From: Benincasa hispida
Lineage: Eukaryota; Streptophyta; Magnoliopsida; Cucurbitales; Cucurbitaceae
Direction: 5' to 3'
Length of the DNA: 64,000 nucleotides
Assembly: GCF_009727055.1 (NCBI RefSeq)
Contig: NC_052354.1
Coordinates: 47,564,263-47,628,262 of the forward strand
The notes below the pieces were generated by a model, which was not told the DNA's origin, ran no database searches, and worked only from the letters and a program-made list of their open reading frames with translations. Of this stretch, positions 35,958 through 49,240 are shown piece after piece; positions within the stretch are counted from its first letter, which is position 1, and each line of letters starts with the position of its first letter. A program made the translations under genes and the position numbers.

Positions 35958-36593
35958 TGTTATTATTGGAATCGAATGTCAATCATTGTGTTGTGGATAA
36001 ATCCATCGCCTTGAAAGCAAGATCGACGCGACCTTGAATCGACATAATCCGGTGCTAAATTGTCAAAGCCAGTTGCTCCCCAAGGTTAACACTGAAGGAA
36101 ATCGGATTCGAGATTTCCATGAGTAGTGGAACAAGATTATTCCAAATCACAGTCATGAATGAACAATACATTTATAGTCGACTTCAAACAAGCGGTTATA
36201 CAATTCATACAGTAATTAGCATGAAAAACTCAAATACACAAAGGGAAAAACTGTACGAACAATGGAAGATGCGTCTCCATGCTCCGTTGCGCATGACCGC
36301 TCAAACAACAGCAACTTGGAACGTTCGATCTACACGACCGCAACACAACACAAACTCTTCACACTCTTCCTCAATGATCGCCTCGGTCATGAACTCCTTC
36401 GCAGTCCCACGAATGGCCTCCACAAAACCTCGACGGTGTCGAGTTAAGTCTGATACCACCAACAAGGCTACCTTGGTATTCTCGGTGTAAGAATCTAGAG
36501 GGTGAGCTCTGTTTGGACTTGGTATGAGGCAGACGAAGGGGAAAACACTAATCGTGTATACGACTGGGAAAGTGGGAGATGGCGGAGACCTAT

Positions 36594-37745
36594 TGTCACA
36601 CCCCATCCCAGATTACCCATCTTAATCCAGAAGTGAATGTGACGACAGTAGTTACCAACCCTTTTGTAGCACTTACTGTTTAACTAACATCCTTAACCTG
36701 CTTATATCCCTGGAATACATATATAACATTCGCCAAACTAAGGAAACTTTAAAAATAACCTCAGAACACCAGGGATCAACAAATACATAATTACATCATA
36801 TTAACACATACAGAGTTCAGCGGTCCCAATATACTTTACTAGTCCCTAATATGAGCAACACATATCTACAGACATTTACGGAATAAACACCTAAAACTTC
36901 TCTCTAGACTTTGGACTTTTAACTGGAGTCCTTGAGTGGCAGAGCAGCAAGACAGTTAACCTCTGGGGAGATGACCACTACCTGGGAAAAGAAAAACATT
37001 TGAAAGAATGAGCTACTCGCCCAGTGAGTGGCTTAATAAAAATATAAATCTCATGCTTAAACTGAAAGCTAGAAAAAAGAATACTGGAACTAAAACATGC
37101 CAAGCAAACGTGTACATAAAACTTTTAAAACCATTGTATCTGAAAACATAGCTAAGCTGATTCCCGGTTGAGAGAGAACCCTCGTGGTTCAATCTCAACG
37201 TCGGACACTTAGCCAATTTGGAGGGATACATCAAGCTCACATGCCAAACCATCACATTGTGTCTCCTACCATTCACTTTTAGGGTTAGACACTTAGCTAA
37301 TTTGAAGGGATTGGGTGTCAAAAGAATGCACCCTTTGATCGCCCACACTCCCCACACTTAGAAAAATTTTGAAGCACCAAACTACAAATTCAAATCCAAC
37401 AATTCATAACTAAATTTTTAGAACCGATCTCAAAGAAATTCCTTCTACAAACTTGCTTAGAATCAAGTTAGAAACATTACCTTAAAATTTCAGCTCAAAT
37501 TTTCTCATCGTTTGATCTGGAGATTCAAACATTCATCATCGGCCCCAATTCAAGCAACTGCCTACTTGTTCAACAACTTCCAGTTCAAACTTCAAAAATA
37601 TATAACTCGTATTCTAGGCCTCATCTTAAAAAGTTTCATTCTACAAAGTTGTTTATAACTGAGTTAATAATATTACCTCAAATTTTTAGCTAAAAAATCT
37701 TCATGATTCGTCCTAGAGCTTCAATTCTTCACTGATGGCTCGAGT
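36594..37745 (-). repeat. 3' LTR of gypsy G, truncated
   Basis: Matches the distal 1.1 kb of the 5' LTR in the same order. At about 37745 ('gatggctcgag') it runs directly into pol sequence, so the U3 start, polypurine tract and pol 3' end are deleted. Confidence 0.75.
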
Positions 37746-38460
37746 TAACAAGTCATAGTCTTTGATCAGTTCAATCCATCTTCTTTGTTGCAAGTTCAGT
37801 TCCTTTCGAACAAAGATGTACTTTAGATACATTGGTGGGTCTTTCCCAATTCACTATACCTTCATTCTTCTGTGGATCCATACTCAATCCTGCTGCTGGA
37901 ACCATATGACCAAGAAATACAACCTGGTCTCAAATCTATCTTAGAGAAAATCGTGGCTCCCTCTAACTGATCAAAGAGATCATCTATACGAGGCGATGGG
38001 TACTTATTCCTGATCGTCACCTTGTTCAACTGCCTATAATCTATACATAACTGAGAGTACCGTCTTTCTTTTTGACAAAAAGACTGGCGCTTCCCAAGGT
38101 GACACACTAGATCTGAAGTAACCCTTATTTATTAGTTCCTGTAACTAAACTTTCAACTCCTTAAGTTCTTCTGGTACCATCCTTTATGGTATCTGAAAAA
38201 TAGGTATTGTATCTAGAATTAAATCGATAGTAAACTCAACTTCCCTATCAGGTTGTAACTCTGATAACTTTTTAGGGAAAACATCCAGGAACTCTTGTAC
38301 AATTGGTACATCCTCAAGTTTCAGCTTCTCGTCCTAGAAAACCGTCACATGGGCTAAATAGGCTTCACATCTTTTACCTAGAAACTTCCAAGCATCCACT
38401 GTTGATATTAAACTTCCTGAAAGTATTCTTTTGCTTCCTATAAATACTATCTCTTGCCTA
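37746..38460 (-). pseudogene. pol: Gypsy G pol remnant with internal deletions, minus copy
   Basis: The minus strand gives the RT N-terminal region: 'SSVSPWEAP' and 'VFLVKKKDG', then in another frame '[20 protein letters not shown]', '[20 protein letters not shown]'. It then jumps to the text '[10 protein letters not shown]' and 'RPTNVSEV', which in the family lies beyond the catalytic YVDD. RT palm and RNase H core are missing, so no active polymerase is possible. The plus copy at 44380 shows the same jump. Confidence 0.85.
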
Positions 38461-38787
38461 CCAAATCTCTTGAACATTATCTATTCTTAAAATATTCCAT
38501 ACAGTCGTAATATTTATTCAGGAAATCCATGTTCTAGAGTGACATTAATTCCAGGAAATCTAACGGAATCACTTTATAAACTATAATTATCAATAAGTAC
38601 CCAGAGCCTGTAAAACTCTTATACTATTACAATCTCTCCACAGCATAGTAAAAACTACTTAGGGACATGTTCTCTATAATCTTTCTTACAAGCAATGCAA
38701 CAAGCTAGATAAAAATAAAGGTATAGCACCATAAGCAACTATTTCATAAATATACTAGTACATAAAGTTACTTTACCATTCACAACA

Positions 38788-39664
38788 TCAGAAGACTCCT
38801 CTTCCTCCCGGTGGGTCACTTTGTAAACCTGCCCTACCGTAGAGGTCGTCCTGCTCCCTTTCTCGTTTTTCTTCCCTTGAATCCCTTTCTTGGGCTCCTG
38901 AGCCACTAGGCTGATCTACCATTTGTAAAGTTATTTTGTGTTCTGTCTGAACTCCTTGACCTAGCTGGGGGCATTCCTTCTTGAAATGTCCTACCTGTTG
39001 GCACTGGAAACATACATTTTTCCCTCTATAACATGTCCCTCGATGATGCTTACCACAATTCGTACATAAGGGTTTCTTACCTGTACTAGCTACTAGCTCG
39101 ATAGGATGCCAAAACCCTGATTCACCCATACTAACCACAGGTTTTGGCTTCTTTCTTCTTACACCATGCTGACTTGTAGCTCTTTGTCTTTTCCTAACTG
39201 CCTGACCAGAAAATGGAGGTCTAGAACTCTCACCTCTCGACTTTGCTGATGCTCGTTGTCGTTCTTCCTTTGCTTCCCGTCCTTTGAGTAACTATTAAGT
39301 CTTTCTCAATACCGTACTTCCTTTCTGAATCTGCCAGAATGGACTCGACACTTTTCGCCAACCTCTTGGCGATCCTGTTAAATATTATGTCCTCTAACTG
39401 AGGATGATTCCTGTCTGCGGAATCCTCGACTCTTCGTCTAAATCCGTTTCCTGATTTACCAGGTCTTTACCTTTCCGTTCACTAGAATTCGGATTCCCTC
39501 AAATATCGAAACTTCTAAAGGTAAGGTCAGGGTCCCCATTTGCTGTCTGACTACTTTGCATGCCACTTCTTCTTAGCATCCTTTCCTAATTATGTAGTAC
39601 ACATGTTAGAAGCTTACGTTAAGGGACCTATACTCATGCATGAACTCTCTCTCTCTCTTTTCCC
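38788..39664 (-). pseudogene. gag: Gypsy G gag remnant and leader, minus copy
   Basis: The minus strand reads leader, ATG near 39580, then a broken frame to 38788. The C-terminal part carries two Cys-His boxes: 'CTNCGKHHRGTC' and the CX2CX4HX4C knuckle 'CFQCQQVGHFKKEC' (about 38970-39060). The capsid (Retrotrans_gag) domain expected before the knuckles is absent or greatly shortened. The leader breaks at 39664 inside 'cccaaa', where the inverted block starts. Confidence 0.8.
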
Positions 39665-40414
39665 AAATATTGATTTCACAGCTAGCAAGTAATTCAAAGG
39701 TATGACAACTGGCAAAGAATGTTCCAGTGGTATTACTAGGAAATAGAAAAGGACTACCCTAGTAATAAATGAATATTATGACTCAGTGGAGAATGGAAGA
39801 GTTAACAGAGGATGTAACAAATACAGTAAACTATTATGACCAAGTTGTTCATACATACTAGTATTATTTAATATGAACAAAGTTAATATCAGAGTACCGT
39901 AGCGGAAGTGTATTAAAAGAAAAAGAAAGAAAGAGGAAAGAAAAGAAGAAGGTATTAAAGTTTACGACCAAAGGTTATGGTGAAACTCTGGTTATAAGTA
40001 AGTCCGGGCAAATTTCGAGGACGAAATTTCTTTAAGGAAGAGGTAATTGTAAACCCCATACTCCATTTTTCCTACATAAGTGAGTAACAAGCGTGTTAAG
40101 TAAAATTATGAAATGGGGTAAAGAAGGTAGGCCAATGGAGGAAGAAAAATTCTAAGTGTTAGAAATACATAGTCAAGGGTGAGTTTTAGATAATATAACA
40201 AGTGAAATTTTGCTAAGTATGGAAGCAAAGTGTAGGCATGTGTTGATGGAGAAGTGTGGACGCATGAGGTTACGTGTGTAGTAACCAAGGCTTGTAGATG
40301 TTAAGTGTTGAAGGCAAGGGTAAACTATGTGTTGGTACTAAGGATGAATGCATGGGTTGAAAGGCATGATGCGTTGATAAGACTTGCGGCAGCCTCAAGT
40401 GTGTGCGACCAAAG

Positions 40415-40800
40415 GCACTGGACGATCGTGTAGCAGATTAGTGACACTATACGATTGGGTAAGCGATCATTTAGTAAGTGAACGGCACTACACGATGAGG
40501 TAGTCGATCGTGTAGGCGGGCGCTGGGCGATCGTATAGTAAATGCGCGAAAAGCCAAGCGATGCGGTAGGCATCGTGTAGTAATTTCGCGGAGCTGAACG
40601 ATCCGCTAGACGATGCGAAAGCTCACGCTAAACGATGGCGCTACGTGTTGGATGATAGCGTAAGTGGCACTACATGATCGACATCAGTGCTAGACAATAA
40701 ATTGCACGATAAATGCTAGACGATAGGTTTTGGCGCTAGACGATATGCGCTGAGCACTAGACGATGGAGTATGCGATGTGCACAAGGTGTTGAAACTCGA
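40415..40800. repeat. CGATCG palindrome array in gypsy G LTR copy 1
   Basis: At least a dozen variants, among them 'gacgatcgtgtagc', 'gtcgatcgtgtagg', 'gcgatcgtatagta' and 'ctagacgatagg', spaced about 20-35 bases. The same motif family as in the copia LTRs. Confidence 0.8.
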
Positions 40801-40832
40801 TGTACGCTAAAGTTATGCTTTGAAGCGAAGGC

Positions 40833-42631
40833 TGATAACTTGTAGAAATACAATGCATTTATGCCACCTTATCTAGATATTGCGGTCGAAAAATTAGTAA
40901 TTATGCACCAATTATATGAAGATTAGCCCAGTATGACAATAATTATAAATGTTTACGCTTACACCCACTAACGCCAAAAATATGGAAGACAAGCCAAACT
41001 TTATTCTGTTTTGCAGGAGAACAATTCACTGCTTGCGCTTAAGGCTCATGAGAAACTAATTAACGCATCTTTGCCACATTGCGCCCGTCGATCAACCATG
41101 AAGAGACGATTATCGAAGTAACGGTGTAATGCGACAATCGGTCCAGAGCTATACTTCAACCGCATGTGGTAATAACAACAAACACCGCATGCGAACCTAT
41201 GATCGAAAGATGCAACTGAGCAACGCGAGAGCCAGGGATTGAGACACGTGTACAACTAACGGTTGTGCAGAATTGATGGTTTGATTGCATAACAGAAGGA
41301 ATAATATCCTTCCATCTGCGGATTTACCATAACCATCAAGCGGGGAACACAAGGCCAGAGTCAAAGATCTGCTCCTATAAATACCCCATTGATTTTAGAG
41401 AAAAGTATACTATTTGATACGGGGTTAAGTGCTGCAAGATTTTAGAGAGAAAAGGCTGAGCTGAATGCTGAAGAGAAGAAATCCGGGAAGAGAACGAGAT
41501 AAGGCCGAGAGGTGAATCTCATATCCGACCTGCCATATACCCGATTAAAGCTCTGTGCAGAGACCCCTACTACCGGTTGAGCAAGCCTGAGAGGGAAGCT
41601 CTTCTTGCCATCGAAACCATCCTATCCGGCAAGCAAATCTATATCGAATCTGTGCCAAGACATTGGCACTTGTTTGTATCTATTCTATCTTTCTTTCATT
41701 GTATTCCATAGTTTCTTTATTTCTTCATTCACACATCATGTATCAAACGCTTAGTAGAAATATTAAATGTTTCAATAGAATCCATTTACCATTTTCTGTC
41801 TGTTTCCGTTCACCCATTAGTCACTTTTTTCATGATGTTTTCTTAATCCCCTAATGAGCAATATGAATCACCAAGAACTTAATCTGTATTAAAGTTATAA
41901 AATACGTTTAGCTAAAACATGCAGACGGCATCCTCACTTGTGAGAGCAGAAGTGAAGATGTCATTCTGATCTATCGAGAGAAGGTCAGAAGAGTGCGTTA
42001 ACTAAAGTGAGTAGTACTTCCAGACATGGAAGCAACCTTGCGTTCATTACGCTAGACTCTGTTTCACCAAAGACATGTGGGGAACACGGTCGATCACTGA
42101 GAGGTGTACGCCAAGAGAAGAGCGGAACAATATTTGTACCTTCAAATCCAATTAAGGTCTTGCGTTGTTTGTAATACTTATCTTTCTCTTTCTATTCTGT
42201 TCATAAGACTTGTTGCCGCATCCCACATTTTTGCACAACCTTCACAGCCAACCTTAATCCTAGCATCTTGTACATGAAGTCTGTATCTTGTAACATCTAG
42301 CTTAGGTTTACTGTATTTTTTTATGTTTTATTGCATCTTTGCTGCTTTCCTTTATTTTACTGCAATTTACATACCTATACAAACTCCTTTATAAAGAATT
42401 GAAAACCTGGTCACATATACCATGAACATACCGCAATAACCGACACCATTTCCCCGTGTTCGACCTCGGATCATACCGAGAAACTTGCGGTGGAATTACA
42501 CTTAGTTTCATCGTAAGGAAACTTGTGGCAATGCAGAGCATACTACATGAACATTCCAAACTAACGCATAAATAGAATTAGTATCGCATCATCATGAGCA
42601 CTCAATATCATACATCCCAAAACACGTTACA
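40833..42631 (+). mobile_element. Athila-like solo LTR inside gypsy G
   Basis: 1,799 bp from 'tgataacttgtag' to 'cacgttaca' with a perfect TSD AAGGC (40828-40832, 42632-42636). The empty site is visible in LTR copy 2 at about 47440-47450 ('cgaaggcctaagg'), which proves the insertion. Carries the family TATA box (41376) and the 'gttcgacctcggatcat' block (near 42460). Confidence 0.9.
41376..41383 (+). promoter_or_regulatory. TATA box of Athila-like solo LTR (40833 copy)
   Basis: 'tataaata' in 'tcctataaatacccc', equivalent in position to the sister LTRs. Confidence 0.6.
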
Positions 42632-43106
42632 AAGGCCTAATGAGGGTTATGAAGGAAGGGAAAGAAAAATAAATTAATTGAAGAAACTCACTAATGGGAA
42701 TTGGCTAGAAGCATTAAGTGCTCGATGAAGTGGTGGTTTGACCCTTGAACAGGGGAGGCAGAAGGAAGTATAAAAGCGAGAGGAATTTCATAAGCTTGGT
42801 TTTGGAAAATGACTTGAGCAAATTAAGTGAGATTGATGCCATTCAAAAGCTGGGGGAATCTTGTTTTTTAGGTTGTTTTACTGGAGAAAGATCTCACACG
42901 GAGAAGAATAAAAAGTGAAGAATTTGCAGAAGGGGCAGATTCTCGGATTAATCAGAGCTTGGAGTGAATATTGGAAGCTCTAGAACAAATTACAAGGCAT
43001 TTTTGGCTGATATTTTTAAGGTAAGAAAGCTAACTCAATTCTAAACAAGTTTTTAGAAGGAAGTTTCTTAAAAAGAGTCCTGGATTTTGAGTTATGAATT
43101 TTTTAA

Positions 43107-43990
43107 TTTGGTATCAGAGCATAAGATTTTGGGAAAATAGAGAGAGTTCATGCATGAGTCTAAGTCCCTTAACGTAAGTTCCTAACATGTGTACTACATA
43201 ATTAGGAAAGGATGCTGAGAAGAAGTGGCATGTAGAGCAGTCAGACAACAGATGAAGACCCTGACCCTACCTTTAGAAGTTTCGATATTCGAGGGAATCC
43301 AGATTCTAGTGAACGGAAAGGTAAAGACTCGATAAATTAGGAAATGATTTTAGACGGGGAGTCGAGGATTCCGCAAACAGGAACAGATCCTCAGTTAGAG
43401 GACAAAATATTTAACAGGATCGCCAAGAGGTTGGCAGAAAGTGTCGAGTCCATTTTGGCAGATTTGAAAAGGAAGTACGGTATTGAGAAAGACCTAATAA
43501 ATATTGATAAAGGACAGAGAGCAAAGGAATAATGACAGCGAGCTTCAGCAAAGTCGAGAGGTGAAAGTTCTAGACCTCCATTTTCTGGTTAGGCAGTTAG
43601 GAGGAGACAGAGAGCTACAAGTCAGCATGGTGTAAGAAGAAAGAAGCCAAGACTTATGATTAGTATGGGTGATAGATCAGGGTTTTGGCATCCTACCGAG
43701 CTAGTAGTTAGTATAGGTAAGAAACCCTTATGTACAAATTGTGGTAAGCATCATCGAGGGACATGTTACAGAGGGAAAAATGTATGTTTCCAGTGCCAAC
43801 AGGTAGGACATTTCAAGAAGGAATGCCCCCAGCTAGGTCAAGGAGTTCAGTCAGAACACAAAATAACTTTACAGATGGTAGATCAGCCTAGTGGCTTAGA
43901 AGCCCAAGGAAGGGATTCAAGAGAAGAAAAACGAGAAAAGGAGCAGGACGACCTCAGCAGGTTTTACGAAGTGACCCACTAGGAGGCAGA
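43107..43990 (+). pseudogene. gag: Gypsy G gag remnant, plus copy 1
   Basis: Follows the primer site at 43109-43125. ATG at about 43212 is followed by an early stop. 43344-43532 is open ('DPQLEDKIFNRIAKRLAESV', a helix-rich piece), and 43656-43982 is open with both Cys-His boxes ('CTNCGKHHRGTC', 'CFQCQQVGHFKKEC') and an acidic/basic tail. The capsid domain is lacking, as in the minus copy. In intact relatives gag packages RNA; here stops and deletions prevent it. Confidence 0.8.
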
Positions 43991-44379
43991 GGAGTCTCTT
44001 AATGTTGTGAATGGTAAAGTAACCTTATGTACTAGTATATTTATGAAATAGTTGCTTATGGTGCTATACCTTTATTTTTATCTAGCATGTTGCACTGCTT
44101 GTAGGAAATATTGTAGATAGCATGTCCTAAGTAGTTATTATTATGCTGTAGAGAGGTTGTAATAGTATAAGAGTTTTACAGGCTCTAGGGTAGTTATTAA
44201 TAATTATAGTTTATAAAGTGTTTCTTTAGATTTCCTAGAATTGATGTCACTCTAGAGCATGGATTTCCTGAATAAATATTACGACCATATGGATTGTTTT
44301 AAGAATAGATAATGTTCAAGAGATTTGGTAGGCAAGAGATAGTATTCGTAGGAAGCAAAAGAATACTTTCAGGAAGCTT

Positions 44380-45620
44380 AATATCAGTAGTGGAGGCTAG
44401 AAAGTTGCTAGGTAAAAGATGTGAAGACTATTTAGCCCATGTGACGGTTTCATAGGACGAGAAGCTGAAACTTGAGGATGTACCAATTGTACAAGAGTTC
44501 CTGGATGTTTTCCCTAAAAAGTTATCAGATTTACAACCTGACAGGGAAGTTAAGTTTAATATCGATTTAATTCCAGATACAACACCTATTTTTCAGATAC
44601 CATAAAATGATGGTGCCAGAAGAACTTAAGGAGTTGAAAGTTCAGTTGCAGGAACTAATAAATAAGGGTTACATCAGATCAAGTGTGTCACCTTGGGAAG
44701 CGCCAGTCTTTTTGTCAAAAAGAAAGACGGTACTCTCAGTTATGTATAGATTATAGGCAATTGAACAAGGTGACGATCAAGAACAAGTACCCATCGCCTT
44801 GTATAGATGATCTCTTTGATCAGTTAGAGGGAGCCACGATTTTCTCTAAGATAGATTTGAGACCAGGTTGTATTTCTTGGTCATATGGTTCCAGCAGCAG
44901 GAGTGATATGGATCCACAGAAGACTGAAGCTATAGTGAATTGGTAAAGACCCACCAATGTATCTGAAGTACATCTTTGATCGAAAGGAACTGAACCTTTA
45001 GCAAAGAAGATGGATTGAACTGACCAAAGACTATGACTGCTCAATTGAGTACCACCTTGGTAAGGCAAATATTGTAGCTAATTCATTGAGCAGGAAATCC
45101 TTGGGATCCAAAGTAGTCCTTGGATCGGTATCAGGAATGTTACTCCAGGAGTTTAGGAGTTCTAGGGCCACTCTATCAATAGGTCAATCAGGAGGATTGA
45201 TTGCTACATTTCAGGTAAAATCTACTTTGATGGAAGATCTTGAGCATGAATAGTTGAAGGATTCTGATCTCTAGAAGCTTGTAGAAGAAGTGAGCAAGGG
45301 AGTAAGAACTGATTTTTTAGTTAGAAGTAGATGAAATATTAGTAAAGGAAAGAGGAATGTGTGTGCCTAACGTGTTGTAGCTTAAGTAAGCTATTCTAGA
45401 ATAGGTGCACAGTTCTGCTTACTCCATGCATCTAAGAAATACCAAGATGTATAGAACCTTAAAGAGATTGTAGTGGTGGCCTACAATGAAGAAAGGCATA
45501 GCTGAGTATGTAGACCGATGTTTGATTTGTCAACAAGTGAAACCTGGAAGGCAGAGGCCGGCAAGATTACTCAATCCACTACCGGTACCTGAGTGGAAGT
45601 CGAGAGTCATGTAGGTAAAC
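44380..45620 (+). pseudogene. pol: Gypsy G pol remnant with internal deletions, plus copy
   Basis: Runs through the pre-RT linker ('VQEFLDVFP' about 44490, '[19 protein letters not shown]' about 44615-44670), RT fingers ('[20 protein letters not shown]', 'FSKIDLR'), a jump to '[10 protein letters not shown]', RNase H end ('EYHLGKANIVAN'), and the integrase zinc region ('YRTLKR', 'YVDRCLICQQVKPGRQRPAR' about 45510-45570). The catalytic RT palm and the integrase core are missing. The shared breakpoints with the minus copy indicate one deleted ancestor. Confidence 0.8.
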
Positions 45621-45879
45621 ATAGACTTTTCACTAGAAATAGAATGTGTAGCAAGTTTACTCAGAGGTTGGTGGCAAACGTGAAGTCTATTCTAGTGAAT
45701 TCAGGGGAAAGGGTGTAATCTAGAGGAAGTCCTAGTCAGATTAATCCTAAGAGGAGGGAAAAGATGAACAACAGTGAGCTCGAAATGTACCACAGGTACG
45801 TTGAGTATAAAAATAAGGAACAAAATGGTCAGCAAAAGACAAAAAGAAAAAGGTCCAGATCTGCTGATGTTCCAGGTAA

Positions 45880-46055
45880 TAGCTCGAAGTTTGAATTGTG
45901 ACTGAGCTAGGGATTAGTACAGTTAAGAAAACCTTATGTATACAGTATGGTAAGCAATAGTTGGGAAATGTTATAGTAGAAAGAATGTCTTCTCCCAAGT
46001 ATGGATAGATAGAACATCCTAAGAAGAGTGCCCTCGGTTAGGTCGAGAAGTCTAG
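45880..46055 (+). pseudogene. Second, decayed gag zinc-knuckle-like segment
   Basis: Broken frames near 45918-46050 read 'ISTVKKTLCIQYGKQ' and 'HPKKSALG', resembling the gag text 'GKKPLCTNCGKHHRG' and 'HFKKECPQLG'. It is a probable duplicate of the gag C-terminus placed before the 3' LTR. Confidence 0.45.
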
Positions 46056-46841
46056 TTGACATAAATATTGATTTCACAGCTAGCAAGTAATTCAAAGGTA
46101 TGACAACTAGAAAATAATGTTCCAGTGGTATTGCTAGGAAATGGAAAAGGACCACCCTAGTAATAAATAAATACTATGATTCAATGGAGAATGGAAGAGT
46201 CACAAGAGGATGTACCAAATACAATGAACTATTATGACCAAGTTGTTCATACGTACTAGTATTATTTAATATGAACAAAGTTAATATCAGAGTAGCGCAA
46301 CGGAAGCATAGTAAAAGAACAGGAAAGAAAGAGGAAAGAAAAGAAGAAGGTTGTAAAGTTTACAACCAAAGGATGTGGTGAAACTTTAGTTATAAGTAAG
46401 TCCGAGAAAATTTCAAGGATGAAATTTCTTTAAAGGGGAGGTAATTGTTAACCCAGTACTCCATTTTTCCTACATAAGTGAGTAACAAGCGTGTTAAGTA
46501 AAATTATTAAAAGAGATGAAGAAGGTAGGCCGATGGAGGAAGAAAATTTTAAGTGTTAGAAATACTTAGTCAAGGGTGAGTTTTAGATAATATAACAAGT
46601 GAAAATTTGCTAAGTATGGAAGCAAAGTGTAGGCATGCGTTGATGAAGAAGTGTGGACGCATGAGGTTACATGTGTACCAACCAAGACTTGTAGAGGTTA
46701 AGTGTTGAAGGCAAGGATAAACTATGCGTTGGTACTAAGGATGAACGCAAGGGTTGAAAGGCATGATGCATTGATAAGACTTGTGACAGCTTTAAGTGTG
46801 TGTGAGCAAAGGCGCTGGACAATCGTGTAGCAGATAAGCAC

Positions 46842-47400
<559 letters not shown>

Positions 47401-48078
47401 GTTGAAACTCGATGTACGCAAAAGTTATGCTTTGGGACGAAGGCCTAAGGAGGGTTATGAAGGAAGGGAAGGAAAAATAAATTAATTGAAGAAACTCACT
47501 AATGGGAATTGGTCGGAAGCACTAAGTACTGGATGAGGTGGTGGTTTGACCCTTGAACAGGGGAGGTGAAAGGAAGTATAAAAGGGAGAGGAAATTCAGA
47601 AGCTTCGTTTTGGAAAATGATTTGAGAAAATTAAGTGAGATCAGTGCCATTTGAAAACTAGGAGGATCTAGTTTTTGAGGTTGCTTTGCTAGAGAAAGAT
47701 CTCACACGAAGAATAGCAAAAATTGAAGAATTTGCAGAAGGGGTAGATTCTCAGATTAATCAGAGCCCAGAGTGAATAGTGGAAGCTCCAAGAAAAACTG
47801 CAAGGAATTTTCGGCTGATATTTTGAAGATAAAAAAGTTAATGCAATTCTAAACAAGTTTGTGGAAGGAAGTTTCTTAACAAGTATTCTGGATTTTGAGT
47901 TATGAATTTTTGAAATTGGAATAGAGAATCGGCACATAAGCAGGCAGCTGCTTTGGAAGATTAAATAGGAAACTCACCATTGAGAGCGAAAGCGAGATAA
48001 GAAAATGAGCGAGAGCGAGAATGAGTTAAGGAAGAGGTGGATCTCAATAAGGATGAAAATCTATTTGGTTTTGCGCTG

Positions 48079-48210
48079 AATCTCGCTAGAAGTCATAAAT
48101 CTCACTGGAAAAGTCATAAATCTCGCTAGAAGTGGTAAATCTCGCTCATGAGGACGATCTCGCTCATGAGGAAGATCTCGTTCATGAGTGTGACCTCGCT
48201 CATGATGATC
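48079..48210. repeat. Short minisatellite in gypsy G LTR
   Basis: Seven or so units of 17-24 bases built on 'atctcgctagaagt' and 'atctcgctcatgagga'. Not seen in the minus-strand 5' LTR. Confidence 0.65.
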
Positions 48211-48954
48211 ATCTTACTAGTAATGTTGTTTTGTTGGTGAAAGATTCTTAGTAAGTGAGCTACCTGAAGCTTTTTGCTAAGAATTCTAAGGAATCTAACC
48301 GGGGATTATGTACTTTTAGGCCAAGAAGATCTAGGAGAGGCATATAAACCGTTTAAGAGCCCCGACGAGCTGTGAGTGACTATAAATGATTTATAAATGG
48401 TTTATAAATATTTTAATAATTCATGCTTTATTAACAGTTACTTTTATGTTGGTTATTTTACAAGAAGTTCCAAGCAACGCATTTCTCTAAAGTTTATAAA
48501 TGCATGCTAGTTACAAAGTTTATGAAATATGCTTTGGTACAATGGTTGAACCATGGTAGTTCTCAAAAGAATATTCTATGACATGTTTAAGTTACAAGTA
48601 TTTGTATTATGTTTCAAAGCATATGTGCTCTTAATGTTGTTGAGCATGCGTTAGCAAATGATATTCTTATGAAAACTATGTTTTATGAGATCAAGCTTTC
48701 AGTAAGCTTGTTTTATGAAAATGTTTTCCTATCAAGTATTTTTAGCTCAATACTGAAGTACAAGGAGAAGGTATTTGAGTTGTACTACCTGGTTTCAGTT
48801 ATGTTATGATTCTGATACTAAAGTACTTAGAGAAGGTATCAAAATAATTTACTCAGTTCAGTAATGAGTAGTGGTACCTTGCTTCAGTTATGATCCTTGA
48901 TGTCAGGATCCAGTTTGCTCTACGTGCACGTATGACAGTTAATCGGTTCAGTAG

Positions 48955-49240
48955 GATTGAACCATGAGGGTTCTTTCTTAGCATTGGTTGAAAGGTGCTG
49001 AACAATAGGGTTCTCAACCCAGCTCAGGCTTATGTTTGAGAGTCAAACAAAATGGTTCTCTCTTAAACATGATACCCGACGATAAGATTGAACCACGAGG
49101 GTTCTTTCCTGGCATTGGCTAAAAGGTGTTGAACAAAAGGGTTCTCACCCAACCCAGGCTTCTGTTTGAGAGATTGAACAAAAGTGTCTCTCTTGAACAT
49201 GATATCCGACGTTGAGATTGAACCACGAGGGTTCTCTCTC
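48955..49240. repeat. 131-bp tandem repeat in gypsy G LTR
   Basis: Units begin 'gattgaacca(t/c)gagggttc' at 48955, 49086 and 49216 (the third is partial). The minus-strand LTR has the same array at about 51880-52190; the truncated LTR at 37150-37320 keeps only one piece. Confidence 0.8.

Larger units (their letters stand above)
40048..43106 (+). repeat. Gypsy G LTR, plus copy 1, shortened, with a solo LTR inside
   Basis: Starts 'tgtaaaccccatactcc' after the tract 'aaggaagaggtaat'. Primer site 'tggtatcagagcataag' at 43109. Without the solo LTR it is only about 1.25 kb and lacks the 1.9 kb distal half present in copy 2 (47915-49815), including the 131-bp repeats. Confidence 0.75.

Noticed and set aside
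37013..37357. 114-codon minus-strand frame
   Set aside because: It lies inside the truncated gypsy G LTR; a similar frame at 49212-49397 in the inverted LTR shows it is LTR sequence, not a gene.
40415..40800. Possible CRISPR-like or satellite array of CGATCG units
   Set aside because: Spacing is irregular, units are degenerate palindromes and there are no unique constant-length spacers; the setting is a plant LTR.
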